Both the position numbers and the translations under genes were made by a program. DNA of 64,000 nt from VRUE01 sp963753245 (GTDB taxonomy: Bacteria > Actinomycetota > Thermoleophilia > Solirubrobacterales > 70-9): positions 372,001 to 436,000 of the forward strand of contig CAVWBK010000002.1 of NCBI GenBank assembly GCA_963753245.1. The letters run 5' to 3'. The stretch's first letter is position 1. Every line of letters begins with the position of its first letter. Positions 8,642 through 16,420 of this stretch are shown here, one piece after another. The notes under the pieces are model-generated. The model did no database searches. It was not told the DNA's origin and saw only the letters and a program-made list of their open reading frames with translations.

Positions 8642-9292
8642 TCACGTTTCGGCGCGAAAGCTGATCCCGTTGAGACTGCTGTTTTCACCGAGGATTTCGA
8701 CCGCACCGGCCTGTTCAGGAGAGGGGTTCGGTCCCCACACATCCGCGTATCCATCACCTGAGGTCGCGCAGCCGCCGCCTGAGCAATAGACCGGGAAGGT
8801 GAGGCGCTGCGCGGGTCGGTCTCCCGGCGGCAGTTGGAAGACAGCTCCGGTCCCGCCAGTGACCGTACCCCTGAGGTGAATGATGCCCTCGTGGTCCTTG
8901 TAGAAAGCTGCAGTTGAGAAGGCGCCGCCAAAGTTGTGCCAGGAATTCTCGAATGCTGGCTCGCCCGGTAGTCCAATTTCATGCCAGCCTTCGGCGGGGG
9001 CCAGGGAGTTGGCAGTGTCCGCGGCGCGAGCCTGGTTGGCGGTCGGCACCGTTCCAAGGGTCGAGGCGTTGATCTGTTTCCCCGTCAGTGTTTCGTTTTT
9101 AACCTTGGTGGCAGTGATTGCCTGCTTCTTGATCTTCGCCGTGGTGACTGCGTTGTTCTTCAGCTGCTTGGTCCCGACGCTGTTCTTGGCGAGTTGGGTG
9201 GCAGCGAAAGCCGATGTTCCTCCGATCGCGATCGCCAGAGCCAGCGTCGCCACCACGTTCGCATAGGTCAGCTTTCCCTGCAGCTTCTTCAT
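8642..9292 (-). CDS. Secreted protein with KNSVGTKQLKNN-type repeats
   Basis: 216 residues from the ATG at 9292, which follows an AGGAGG site. An uncleaved or signal-type hydrophobic segment (about residues 7-27, ending TSAFAAT) is followed by short degenerate repeats (KNSVGTKQLKNNAV, then TTAKIKKQAITATKV), a pattern I associate with exported Solirubrobacterales proteins. The C-terminal 110 residues look like a beta-rich domain (GIIHLRGTVTGGTG, with two Cys in YCSGGGCAT). The function is unknown. The nearby collagen-like protein (32.5 kb) has a similar N terminus. Confidence 0.75.
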   Translation of the reverse strand: MKKLQGKLTYANVVATLALAIAIGGTSAFAATQLAKNSVGTKQLKNNAVTTAKIKKQAITATKVKNETLTGKQINASTLGTVPTANQARAADTANSLAPAEGWHEIGLPGEPAFENSWHNFGGAFSTAAFYKDHEGIIHLRGTVTGGTGAVFQLPPGDRPAQRLTFPVYCSGGGCATSGDGYADVWGPNPSPEQAGAVEILGENSSLNGISFRAET

Positions 9293-10263
9293 GCAGTCCT
9301 CCTGAAGACGGGATGAACCGAGCGGCTGCACTCTCGCAGGTCGCCGTCCGTCTGTCTTACTTAGACTGGTCACTACTCCTCATTGAGTGGCACAAACTGA
9401 GCGGACTCGGCTGTCGGCTCGAGGTCCACATCTTGCCCACTGCCGGGTACCGCGGTATCGATTCCGTCGCTGATCCAACTCCGTATAGAGTCCGCGTTTT
9501 CTTTCGACCGGTATCGCCATCCATTCACTCCGGATGGTCCGCGCAGGCCGCTGCTGTTACTCGCATTCCGCCGTAGGGCAAGGGCTCATGGTCACATCAA
9601 GCCGGACGGGGGCGATGCAGTGGGACCGCCTCGCATCGAGAACTGGGTAGCCATTCGTCCAGATCTCTCAAGGTGGCCCCAGCCGGTGCCGATGCCCTCT
9701 CGGTAGTCAGCTGAATAAGGGCAAACCTGTCGCGAGGCAGGGACGCAAAGCCAGAGGTCTCCGAAGCGAGATAGCTCAGCCGCCAGCTTGGTTAACAGCC
9801 GAGTCCTTTTCGCATGTCTACGGAAGGTTCCCCAATGAGGAAACTGTTCCCAGTTCCGATCTCTCACCCGGCGGCTATCACAGCATTGGCGCTTCCGGAT
9901 GGGGGCCCCTTGTCGAGTCCAAGATCAGCAGGAGGCATTGGCGCAGGACGACCTCGCCATCTGAAAGCGGCGGAGGCCGAAAGGCGGTTCGGCCGCGCTC
10001 CCGACGACCTCGACCGGGATGGCGCATCACCCGACAGAGGCGAACATCTCGCGAGGTCTCAAGACCTCGATTAGACGGTTCGTTTCACGCGATGTGTCGA
10101 CAGTCGCGCCGTCAAGCGACGCTCTAAGCTGTCCGGCGCTTATCTCGCGGAGTTCGATCGGACACTCGCGTGGGGTGCTTCCGGGCTCCGAATGGGCACA
10201 TGAGCCCGCTTGGCCCACGAAGACCACCGAGCATCCGGCGGAAACCGCTTGATAAAGCGTTTC
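9293..10263. other. Gene-poor gap between the secreted protein and tRNA-Cys
   Basis: About 970 bases. Apart from the riboswitch at 9699-9803 I find no convincing coding region. The first ATGs after the riboswitch (9814, 9835) open a frame whose start, MRKLFPVPI and ITALALP, looks like a damaged signal peptide, but nothing further is recognisable to its stop at 10074. This may be the decayed former riboswitch-controlled gene. Confidence 0.5.
9699..9803 (+). ncRNA. GEMM-I riboswitch aptamer (cyclic-di-GMP type)
   Basis: The hallmarks of the GEMM-I class are present in order: AAGGGCAAACC, then a perfect 6-bp stem CCTGTC/GGCAGG closed by a GCGA (GNRA) tetraloop, then GGGACGCAAAGCC, a second hairpin arm that includes TCTC/GAGA, then the conserved 3' part ending GGTTAACAGCC. 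The outer stem can close as CTCGG (9699-9703) with CCGAG (9799-9803). The class senses cyclic-di-GMP, and some members sense cGAMP; which one cannot be decided here. A TCCTTTT run follows directly and could belong to the expression platform. No intact gene follows on the same strand for about 800 bases. Confidence 0.85.
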
Positions 10264-10334
10264 GGCGCCTTGGCGGAGTGGCTACGCAGCGGCCTGCAAA
10301 GCCGTTTACACCGGTTCGATTCCGGTAGGCGCCT
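10264..10334 (+). tRNA. tRNA-Cys (GCA)
   Basis: A 7-bp acceptor stem GGCGCCT/AGGCGCC, a D arm, an anticodon arm with GCA at 10296-10298, and a T arm containing GGTTCGATTCC. The CCA end is not encoded (TTG follows). Confidence 0.95.
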
Positions 10335-10612
10335 TTGCCCTAGCAAGGGATTGATGGAGCGGATTGAGAAGCCTTCCGATTCGCTCCGCGAATCCGGTTG
10401 ATCCCGGCTCTAACCGGCTGTTTTGTGTGGGACTGGCGCATGAGAAGCCGCGCAGGCCTTGCGGATCGCCCATCCGTTGAGCCGGTCTCAGGAATTCACA
10501 AGAATTCTTTACTTGGGTCTCGGCGGCGAATAGGGTTCCATTGGCGAGCAGCCTCGAAGACTGCCGACTTGGCGGAGAGCTAAGTCGCATCGCCGTGGAG
10601 AAGGGAATATCT

Positions 10613-11023
10613 ATGGAGGCTGGCCAGAGTTCACGACCACCGGCCGGAGGTCAACAGTCAACCTGGATCGCGTTTGCGGGAGTGATGATGGTGATCCTGG
10701 GCTTCCTGGATGCGTTCTGGGGCTTGGCCGCGATCCTCAACAACGAAGTCGTCGTCGTCGGCGGTCACGGCGCGTTGATATTCGATCTCACCGCATGGGG
10801 TTGGGTCCAGCTGTTCCTCGGTGCTCTCGTCGGGCTCACGGGCGTCGGCCTGTTGATGGGCAGTGGAGTGTCGCGCGTGCTGGCGATCTCCCTACTGGCG
10901 ATCAACGCCATCTTGCAGATCGTCTGGTTCTCGGCCGCACCGCTGTGGGCATTCCTGATGATCATCCTCGACGTGGTGATCATCTACCAGCTGATGGTCA
11001 ACTGGACTGAGAGGGAGGTCTAA
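10613..11023 (+). CDS. DUF7144 family membrane protein
   Basis: 136 residues with four membrane segments and the family core (AFAGVMMVILGFLDAFWGLA, then LTAWGWVQLFLGALVGLTGV). The function of the family is unknown. The ATG at 10613 is preferred over 10541 because the 24 extra residues are not family-like. It is followed 2 bases later by a SHOCT membrane protein. A paralogue stands at 25219-25602 beside other SHOCT genes, so these two families seem to travel together. An inverted pair of GAATTC sites (about 10492-10507) sits upstream. Confidence 0.85.
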   Translation: MEAGQSSRPPAGGQQSTWIAFAGVMMVILGFLDAFWGLAAILNNEVVVVGGHGALIFDLTAWGWVQLFLGALVGLTGVGLLMGSGVSRVLAISLLAINAILQIVWFSAAPLWAFLMIILDVVIIYQLMVNWTEREV

Positions 11024-11025
11024 AG

Positions 11026-11418
11026 ATGCCGATCGCAGATGTCAGCTTCGGCGAAGGCCTGCTCTACATCCTCGAGTTCTTCTTGCTCTTCGCCTGGATC
11101 TGGATCCTGATCTCGATCATCGGCGACCTCTTCCGAGACCATGAGCTCTCCGGAGTGGCGAAGGCGGTCTGGGTCTTCTTCTTGGTCTTCCTGCCTTTCT
11201 TCGGGGTGCTGCTCTACCTGATCGTTCGCGGCAACGGAATGCGCGACCGAACGATCAAACACCAGGCAGACACGAAGAAGGAGATGGACAGCTACGTGCG
11301 CGAACAGGCGCAAAGCGCCAGCCCTGCCGAGGAACTGCACAAGCTCAATGACCTGAAGGAAAAGGGTGCGCTGAGCTCCGAGGAGTTCGACAAAGCGAAG
11401 GCCAAACTGCTGGCCTAG
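11026..11418 (+). CDS. PLD-nuclease-N / SHOCT membrane protein
   Basis: 130 residues. The N-terminal two-thirds has two membrane helices of the PLDc_N type (WIWILISIIGDLFRDHELSG, ending LYLIVRGNGM). After a charged linker, the last 30 residues are a SHOCT motif (ELHKLNDLKEKGALSSEEF, then AKAKLLA). SHOCT is a short oligomerisation or membrane-association module of unknown role. Start 2 bases after the DUF7144 stop; the pair is surely co-transcribed. Confidence 0.85.
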   Translation: MPIADVSFGEGLLYILEFFLLFAWIWILISIIGDLFRDHELSGVAKAVWVFFLVFLPFFGVLLYLIVRGNGMRDRTIKHQADTKKEMDSYVREQAQSASPAEELHKLNDLKEKGALSSEEFDKAKAKLLA

Positions 11419-11421
11419 GCG

Positions 11422-12171
11422 GTGAGCGTGCCCGCGAAGCTCACCTTCGTCGGGCACGCGACCGTCGCCGTTGACTTAGACGGCACCGGGCTCCTCACCG
11501 ACCCGGTCCTCCGGAGCTGTGTCGGCCCACTTACTCGACACGGCCCATCTGTTATTCGGGAGGAATTGCAGGATGTCGACGCAGTTCTGATCTCGCATCT
11601 GCACCGCGACCACGCCGACCTCCCGTCCCTACGTCAGTTCGTTGATGTGCCGATGCTCGTACCTGCCGGCGCTGCCGGCTTTTTCGAGAGTCGGGGGTTC
11701 CATTCAGTGTCTGAGATAGCAGTCGGGCAGTCGACCGAGGTTGGCCGAATAACTGTGAGTGCTGTCGAAGCTGTCCACGATGGAGTCGGGAGAGGCTCCC
11801 CCGACGCTGAGGCCGTCGGCTTCCTCGTCTCTGGAACTAAGCGGATCTACTTCGCCGGAGACACAGACCTCTTCGACGGAATGAGCGACCTGCGAGCGGT
11901 CGACGCGGCGCTGTTGCCGATCTGGGGCTGGGGTCCGAGCCTGGGCCCGGGACACATGGATCCCGAAAGAGCGGCTCGCGCCGCGGCTGTGATCGAACCG
12001 AGAATCGTCGTTCCGATCCACTGGGGAACGCTCTATCCAAGGTTTCTGCATCACGTGCGCCCGAAGCCTCTTCGAGCTCCGCCGCTCGAACTCGAGAGAT
12101 GGATGGCGAAACTGGCGCCTCAGGTGGAGTTGCGAGTGCTCTTCCCAGGGCAATCCACCTCGGTCGAATAA
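11422..12171 (+). CDS. Metallo-beta-lactamase-fold hydrolase (UlaG-like)
   Basis: 249 residues starting at a GTG 3 bases after the previous stop. The zinc motif HLHRDH is at residues 59-64, with FAGDTDLF providing the bridging Asp and PIHWGT a late His ligand. The compact form without extra domains resembles UlaG/YcjD-type hydrolases; the substrate is unknown. Its last 52 bases overlap, antisense, the 3' end of the phosphodiesterase gene at 12120, so the C termini of both proteins are encoded on the same DNA. Confidence 0.85.
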   Translation: MSVPAKLTFVGHATVAVDLDGTGLLTDPVLRSCVGPLTRHGPSVIREELQDVDAVLISHLHRDHADLPSLRQFVDVPMLVPAGAAGFFESRGFHSVSEIAVGQSTEVGRITVSAVEAVHDGVGRGSPDAEAVGFLVSGTKRIYFAGDTDLFDGMSDLRAVDAALLPIWGWGPSLGPGHMDPERAARAAAVIEPRIVVPIHWGTLYPRFLHHVRPKPLRAPPLELERWMAKLAPQVELRVLFPGQSTSVE

Positions 12172-14192
12172 TCAGCGTGGCCGAGCGCGCCGAGCCAGCC
12201 GCGGAAAATCCGGTGGACTGCTTCGGCGCCGACCACCTCTTCCTCGGGCCAGTCAAGATCGGTCGGATGCAGGACGAAGGGAAAGGACTGAGTACCGCCC
12301 AAGCCGCCGTGGGAGCCGACCAGCTCCTCAAAGGCGGAGACTTCGCCGCTGGCCGGATCGAAAGCGCTGTTGATCATCAGATCCGCGCAATGGGCGAAGG
12401 AGTCCGTTCTGCGCACGTGGTGAGCCGCATTGGGGCCGAATGGGGCGAGTGGGTCCTCGCCTGCGACCCGGTCTCCGTCGAGATGGCGGGTGCCGCGCGG
12501 CCCGAAAACGACCGCGCCCGCCTGCTCTGATCGTACGAGGACGAACCCAACGCCCGGATGACGGCAGAGTGCCGGCAGTAAATCCGGGTGGAGGGAGCGC
12601 AGTCGCTCGAGCGAAACCCGACCGGGCTCACGTGGAAAGCTGACGAGTCCGAGGCAGCCAGAGGCCATCACCGAGAGCTCCGGCATGCGACCGACGTCTG
12701 AGGTCCCTCTGTCGATGGGTTCATCCTGACCGAGGGCGACAGCGCCATCGGACCGCTGCCTACGGGTCGCGATTCGGACCGTGCAGCCGCCGGCCGTGTC
12801 GTCCCGCGCCATCTCGGTCAGACTGGTATTGAGGAAGGCCATCGCGTCGTCCTCGCCGCTTTCGGCCGCGGCGACGCTGCCGGCGCTGCAGGCCGCCGTC
12901 ACCACCTCTTCCAGGGTTTCCCCGTAGAGGTCGCGGAAGGTTTCACCCTGGGATTGCCCGTGGTCGGAGAGCACCACCAGTCGGTAGGGTCGAGGGGCCT
13001 CGGCGCAGGCACGGGCGATCCTCGCGATCTGGCGATCGAGGTCTCGCAGGACGGCAAGGCTGTCGGGACGCTCGATCCCCGAGTGGTGGGCAACCTCGTC
13101 GTAGGCGAGGAATGTCGTGTAGATCGTTGGTCGCCCGGCGAGGATGTCGCCGACCACGGCGGCGACCTGCAGGTCGCGCTGAACGACGGTCGCCCAGGCG
13201 CGGATCAGGGCATAGGCGCGGGAGCGCTTGATTCTCGGCCTGATGTCGTGCCGCACCTGCGCACGTGCGGCGCAGCGCTCCCGGGACAGATCGACGAGGC
13301 AGAGGACGATCGTCTTGGAGACGGCATAAGGGCGCGCGAAGTAGGCGGCGTAGTCGCGGCCGATCGGCCGGCGGCGGTGGAGCGCTGTGCTCATCGTCAG
13401 CATCGAGTGCGCGGCATCGCCGGAGAGGATGTTGGCGCGGCTGGCGCCGTCGGCATGCAGCAGGCCGCGGCCATCGGACCGTCGCCGCTCCAGCTCTTCG
13501 GCATCACCGGGGTGGTTGGTGACGATCGCCCTGTCCCGCTCCTTCTCCCACCAGCGGAAGGCCGGCATGTCCTCGTTCGACCCATGAAGGAGACCGGCCT
13601 GGCAGGCGCCGGTTTGCGAGGACCAGTCGGTCTCCCAGGGTCGCAGGCGATGGGAACCCTCTCGCATCCACTTGGCCAGCTGAGGGGCCCCTCCATCGGA
13701 GATTGCCCGCTCGAGCACCTCGTGGGCGAGGCCGTCGATCTCCAGGAAGGCCACGCCGGGGACGTCGGTCTCGACCGAGGCTCCTCGTCGGCGGAGCTGG
13801 TGCCTGACCACATGCCGGTACCAGGCATCGTCTTCGTCGATCGCCAGCAACGAGAAGACGCCGCTGGTGACGGCTGTCAGGACGATCGTCACCACGACCC
13901 CCTGCCACACCCCTCCGATCTCCGCATTGGGGAGAAGTTCAATCGCGAAAGTGACCAGTAAGCCGTTGAGGACGAGCCCGGCAAATCCCAGGGTGAGGAC
14001 CGTTAGCGGCAGGGTCAGTCGTGAAAGAGCCGGCCAGACGAGAGCGTTGAGGAGGCCGATCATGATCGCGGCGCCGAGCGCGGAGACAACCCCGTCGAGG
14101 ACGAATCCGTCGATCAGCTCTGAGAGCGCGAGCAGGGTGAGCGCGTCCAGTATGAGGACGAGGGCAACGCGCCAGATCACGCGCACGTTCAT
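12120..14192 (-). CDS. Holin-like membrane domain fused to alkaline-phosphatase-superfamily phosphodiesterase
   Basis: 690 residues. Residues 1-120 hold about four membrane helices of the 'phage holin family 4 / mycobacterial holin superfamily' kind (IMIGLLNALVWPALSRLTLP). From about residue 145 a nucleotide-pyrophosphatase/phosphodiesterase-like domain follows: GVAFLEIDGLAHEVL supplies a metal-binding Asp, FLAYDEVAHHSG and VVLSDHGQSQGET the further Asp/His ligands. The enzyme would be membrane-tethered; its substrate is unknown. Its start overlaps the SulP stop (ATGA), so it is coupled to the transporter, and its 3' end overlaps the hydrolase on the other strand. Confidence 0.85.
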   Translation of the reverse strand: MNVRVIWRVALVLILDALTLLALSELIDGFVLDGVVSALGAAIMIGLLNALVWPALSRLTLPLTVLTLGFAGLVLNGLLVTFAIELLPNAEIGGVWQGVVVTIVLTAVTSGVFSLLAIDEDDAWYRHVVRHQLRRRGASVETDVPGVAFLEIDGLAHEVLERAISDGGAPQLAKWMREGSHRLRPWETDWSSQTGACQAGLLHGSNEDMPAFRWWEKERDRAIVTNHPGDAEELERRRSDGRGLLHADGASRANILSGDAAHSMLTMSTALHRRRPIGRDYAAYFARPYAVSKTIVLCLVDLSRERCAARAQVRHDIRPRIKRSRAYALIRAWATVVQRDLQVAAVVGDILAGRPTIYTTFLAYDEVAHHSGIERPDSLAVLRDLDRQIARIARACAEAPRPYRLVVLSDHGQSQGETFRDLYGETLEEVVTAACSAGSVAAAESGEDDAMAFLNTSLTEMARDDTAGGCTVRIATRRQRSDGAVALGQDEPIDRGTSDVGRMPELSVMASGCLGLVSFPREPGRVSLERLRSLHPDLLPALCRHPGVGFVLVRSEQAGAVVFGPRGTRHLDGDRVAGEDPLAPFGPNAAHHVRRTDSFAHCADLMINSAFDPASGEVSAFEELVGSHGGLGGTQSFPFVLHPTDLDWPEEEVVGAEAVHRIFRGWLGALGHADYSTEVDCPGKSTRNST

Positions 14193-15946
14193 GCCCGGGC
14201 GCCCCCCGCTCGAATCTCGGCGAGGGCCGCGTCGATAGAAGGGTAGAAGTGATCCCTGTCTAGGGTGTCCATCAGCCCGTAGCGCAAGGTGAGCTGTTTG
14301 AGGCGATCGCGCAGCTCAACGAAGGCGAGGTGGATTCCCGCCGCGTTCAACTCTCGGTCGAGCTGCTCGAGCATCTCCGCTGCGGTCACGTCGACGTCGG
14401 TAACCGCCTCGCATTGCAGGACGATCCACCCCGGGTCGCGGTCACGCGCGAGCCGTCTGACCTCGTCGCGGAACCTCCCCGAGTTGGCGAAGAAGAGCGG
14501 CGCCTCCCAGCGGTAGACGACGACTCCCTCGATCTCAGTGGCATCGGGGTAGGCGGTCATGTCGTGCCATCCCTCAACGTCCTTCGGACGTCCCAGAACG
14601 GCGCCATGAGGCCACCAGTTGCGTCGGAAGAAGAGGATGATCGCGAGCAGGACCGCAACCACGATTCCCTGCAGGACGCCGAGCAGAACGACCCCGGCGG
14701 TGGCGACCAGCGAGACGCCGAACGCGCTCCTGCGCATCTCGTAATAGCGGTGGAGCAATGGCAGGTTCATCAGCGACAGCGCTGCGGCGATCACCACGGC
14801 CGCTAATGCCGTCTGCGGTAGGTCGGCGAGCAGGGAGTTGAGGAAGAGGAGGAGGACGGCGACGAGCCCGGCGCCGACCAGGCCGGCCAGCTGGGTCTTC
14901 GCCCCAGACTGCTCGGCAACGGCTGTTCTCGAGCCACTCGTCGAGACGGCGAAGCCCTGAAAGAAACCGGCCGCGACGTTGGCGGCACCGACCCCGATCA
15001 TCTCCTGGTCGGGTTTAACCTCTTCGCCGCGTCGGGCGGCGAAGCTCGTCGCCGTCGCGATCGTGTCGGTCAGCGAAACGAGGGTGATGCCGAGTGCGGC
15101 CAGGAGCAGTGCCGGGACATCACCGGCGCTCGTCCAGGGCAGTCTCGGGATCGGCACGCCCTGGGGAAGCGATCCGACGGTCGCGACCCCGTGGTCGGCG
15201 AGGCCGAAGACCGCCGACACGACCGTGGCTGCGACGACGCCGACGAGGATCGCGGGCAGGCGTTTGGTGATGAGCGGGAGCAGGAGCAGGATGCCGAGGA
15301 CGGTGCTGCCGAGAACTAGGGTTGTCGTGTGCGTCTGGCCGAGGCCTTCGACGAAGGCCTTCAACTCGCCGAGGAACGAGTCGGAGTCGGTGGAGAAGCC
15401 GAAGAGCTTGGGCAGCTGCCCGGCGATGATCGTGATCCCGAGGCCGTTCATGTAGCCGACCTGGACCTCTTTGGAGAGCAGGTCGGCTACGAACCCGAGC
15501 TTGCCGAGCCCGAGTCCGATCTCGATCAGCCCGACGAAGATCGCGAGCATGCCGGCGAGGACGATCGCCGATCCCGGGTCCCCGGTGATCAAGAGCGGGG
15601 TGATCGAGGCCAGGATCAGCGGCGAGATGGAGGAGTCCGGCCCGAGCACCAGGACCCGGGACGGCCCGAAGATCGCGTAGGCCACCAGGCAGGCGACCGT
15701 CGTGTAGAGACCGGTGGCGGCCGGCAGCCCGGCGAGCTCCGCGTAGGCCATCCCCTGGGGCACGAGGATCGCCGCCAGTACGAGCCCGGCGATCAGATCA
15801 GGACGAGCCGACGCCCCCCGGTATTGGCGCAGGGTCCTGATCCCGGGTGCCCAGCGCTGGAGCCGGCCGGCACGTGATTGCTGCTCTGGATCGGGGGGCT
15901 CGGTCCTCTGCACAGAATTCGAGATTGCCACCCTTACATGACGCAA
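14189..15946 (-). CDS. SulP-family anion transporter with STAS domain
   Basis: 585 residues. The first 430 or so are the SulP membrane core, starting with the family sequence RPDLIAGLVLAAILVPQGMA and GLPAATGLYTTV. A cytoplasmic STAS domain follows (VVYRWEAPLFFANSGRFRDE, with WIVLQCEAVTDVD at the usual regulatory site). Members carry sulfate, bicarbonate or dicarboxylates; the substrate is not predictable here. The stop is coupled to the phosphodiesterase gene. The ATG at 15946 adds a polar N-terminal tail of about 40 residues, and a later start is possible. Confidence 0.92.
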   Translation of the reverse strand: MRHVRVAISNSVQRTEPPDPEQQSRAGRLQRWAPGIRTLRQYRGASARPDLIAGLVLAAILVPQGMAYAELAGLPAATGLYTTVACLVAYAIFGPSRVLVLGPDSSISPLILASITPLLITGDPGSAIVLAGMLAIFVGLIEIGLGLGKLGFVADLLSKEVQVGYMNGLGITIIAGQLPKLFGFSTDSDSFLGELKAFVEGLGQTHTTTLVLGSTVLGILLLLPLITKRLPAILVGVVAATVVSAVFGLADHGVATVGSLPQGVPIPRLPWTSAGDVPALLLAALGITLVSLTDTIATATSFAARRGEEVKPDQEMIGVGAANVAAGFFQGFAVSTSGSRTAVAEQSGAKTQLAGLVGAGLVAVLLLFLNSLLADLPQTALAAVVIAAALSLMNLPLLHRYYEMRRSAFGVSLVATAGVVLLGVLQGIVVAVLLAIILFFRRNWWPHGAVLGRPKDVEGWHDMTAYPDATEIEGVVVYRWEAPLFFANSGRFRDEVRRLARDRDPGWIVLQCEAVTDVDVTAAEMLEQLDRELNAAGIHLAFVELRDRLKQLTLRYGLMDTLDRDHFYPSIDAALAEIRAGGARA

Positions 15947-15961
15947 CGACGGGGGACCCGA

Positions 15962-16367
15962 TCAGACGATCAGACTCACCACGCCACGAACTATCAGCAG
16001 CGCTCCCGCGACCGTCACGATCCGGATCGCGATGCGCCGACCGTCCCGGCACAGGGCCGACTTAAAGCGCTCCACGCGCCCCGGTGTCGCCTCCGGCTGC
16101 AGCCAGTAGGAGAGCAGCGCCAGCTCGAGCAGGCGAGCATGATCAGGTTGAAGCCGATGACTGCCAGTACGAGATCGAGCGGACGGCTCCTGAGCTCTCC
16201 AGTGAGAAGACGATGACCAGGCCGAGGCAAACGCTGGTCATCATCGCTCCGAGGAGGTAGCCGAGCATCAGATTGCACGGCCGGGGCAGCAGCAGCATCA
16301 CCGTCGTCGCAGCGAGTAGCGTCGGGTTAATGCGGCCGAAAAGGCCAGCAGCAGGATGTCCACACAA
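15962..16367 (-). pseudogene. Truncated and frameshifted GAP (SfLAP-like) membrane protein
   Basis: A remnant of the family seen intact at 25654-26349. From 16367 downward one frame reads NPTLLAATTVMLLLPRPCNL and LGYLLGAMMTSVCLGLVIVF, matching the paralogue's N terminus. A middle portion of roughly 90 codons is missing. Another frame then gives LDLVLAVIGFNLIML (paralogue EALVIIGFNLMLL), and a third gives ELALLSYWLQPEATPGRVER and GALLIVRGVVSLIV up to a TGA at 15962. One deletion and at least two frameshifts make it dead. It lies just upstream of sulP on the same strand. Confidence 0.85.
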
Positions 16368-16420
16368 GGACTCAATCAGCTTCCCGGTCCCGCCCCCAAC
16401 GCCGCGGATAGGCTGGAGCG

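Noticed and set aside
10027..10227. 66-codon minus-strand frame in the riboswitch gap (IELREISAGQLRASL)
   Set aside because: Looks slightly protein-like but has no ribosome site, no known family and no support from context; left as unannotated.
12954..13961. 335-codon plus-strand frame inside the phosphodiesterase gene
   Set aside because: Shadow frame; the protein is Gly/Arg/Asp-rich and unlike any family, while the minus frame has metal-site motifs.
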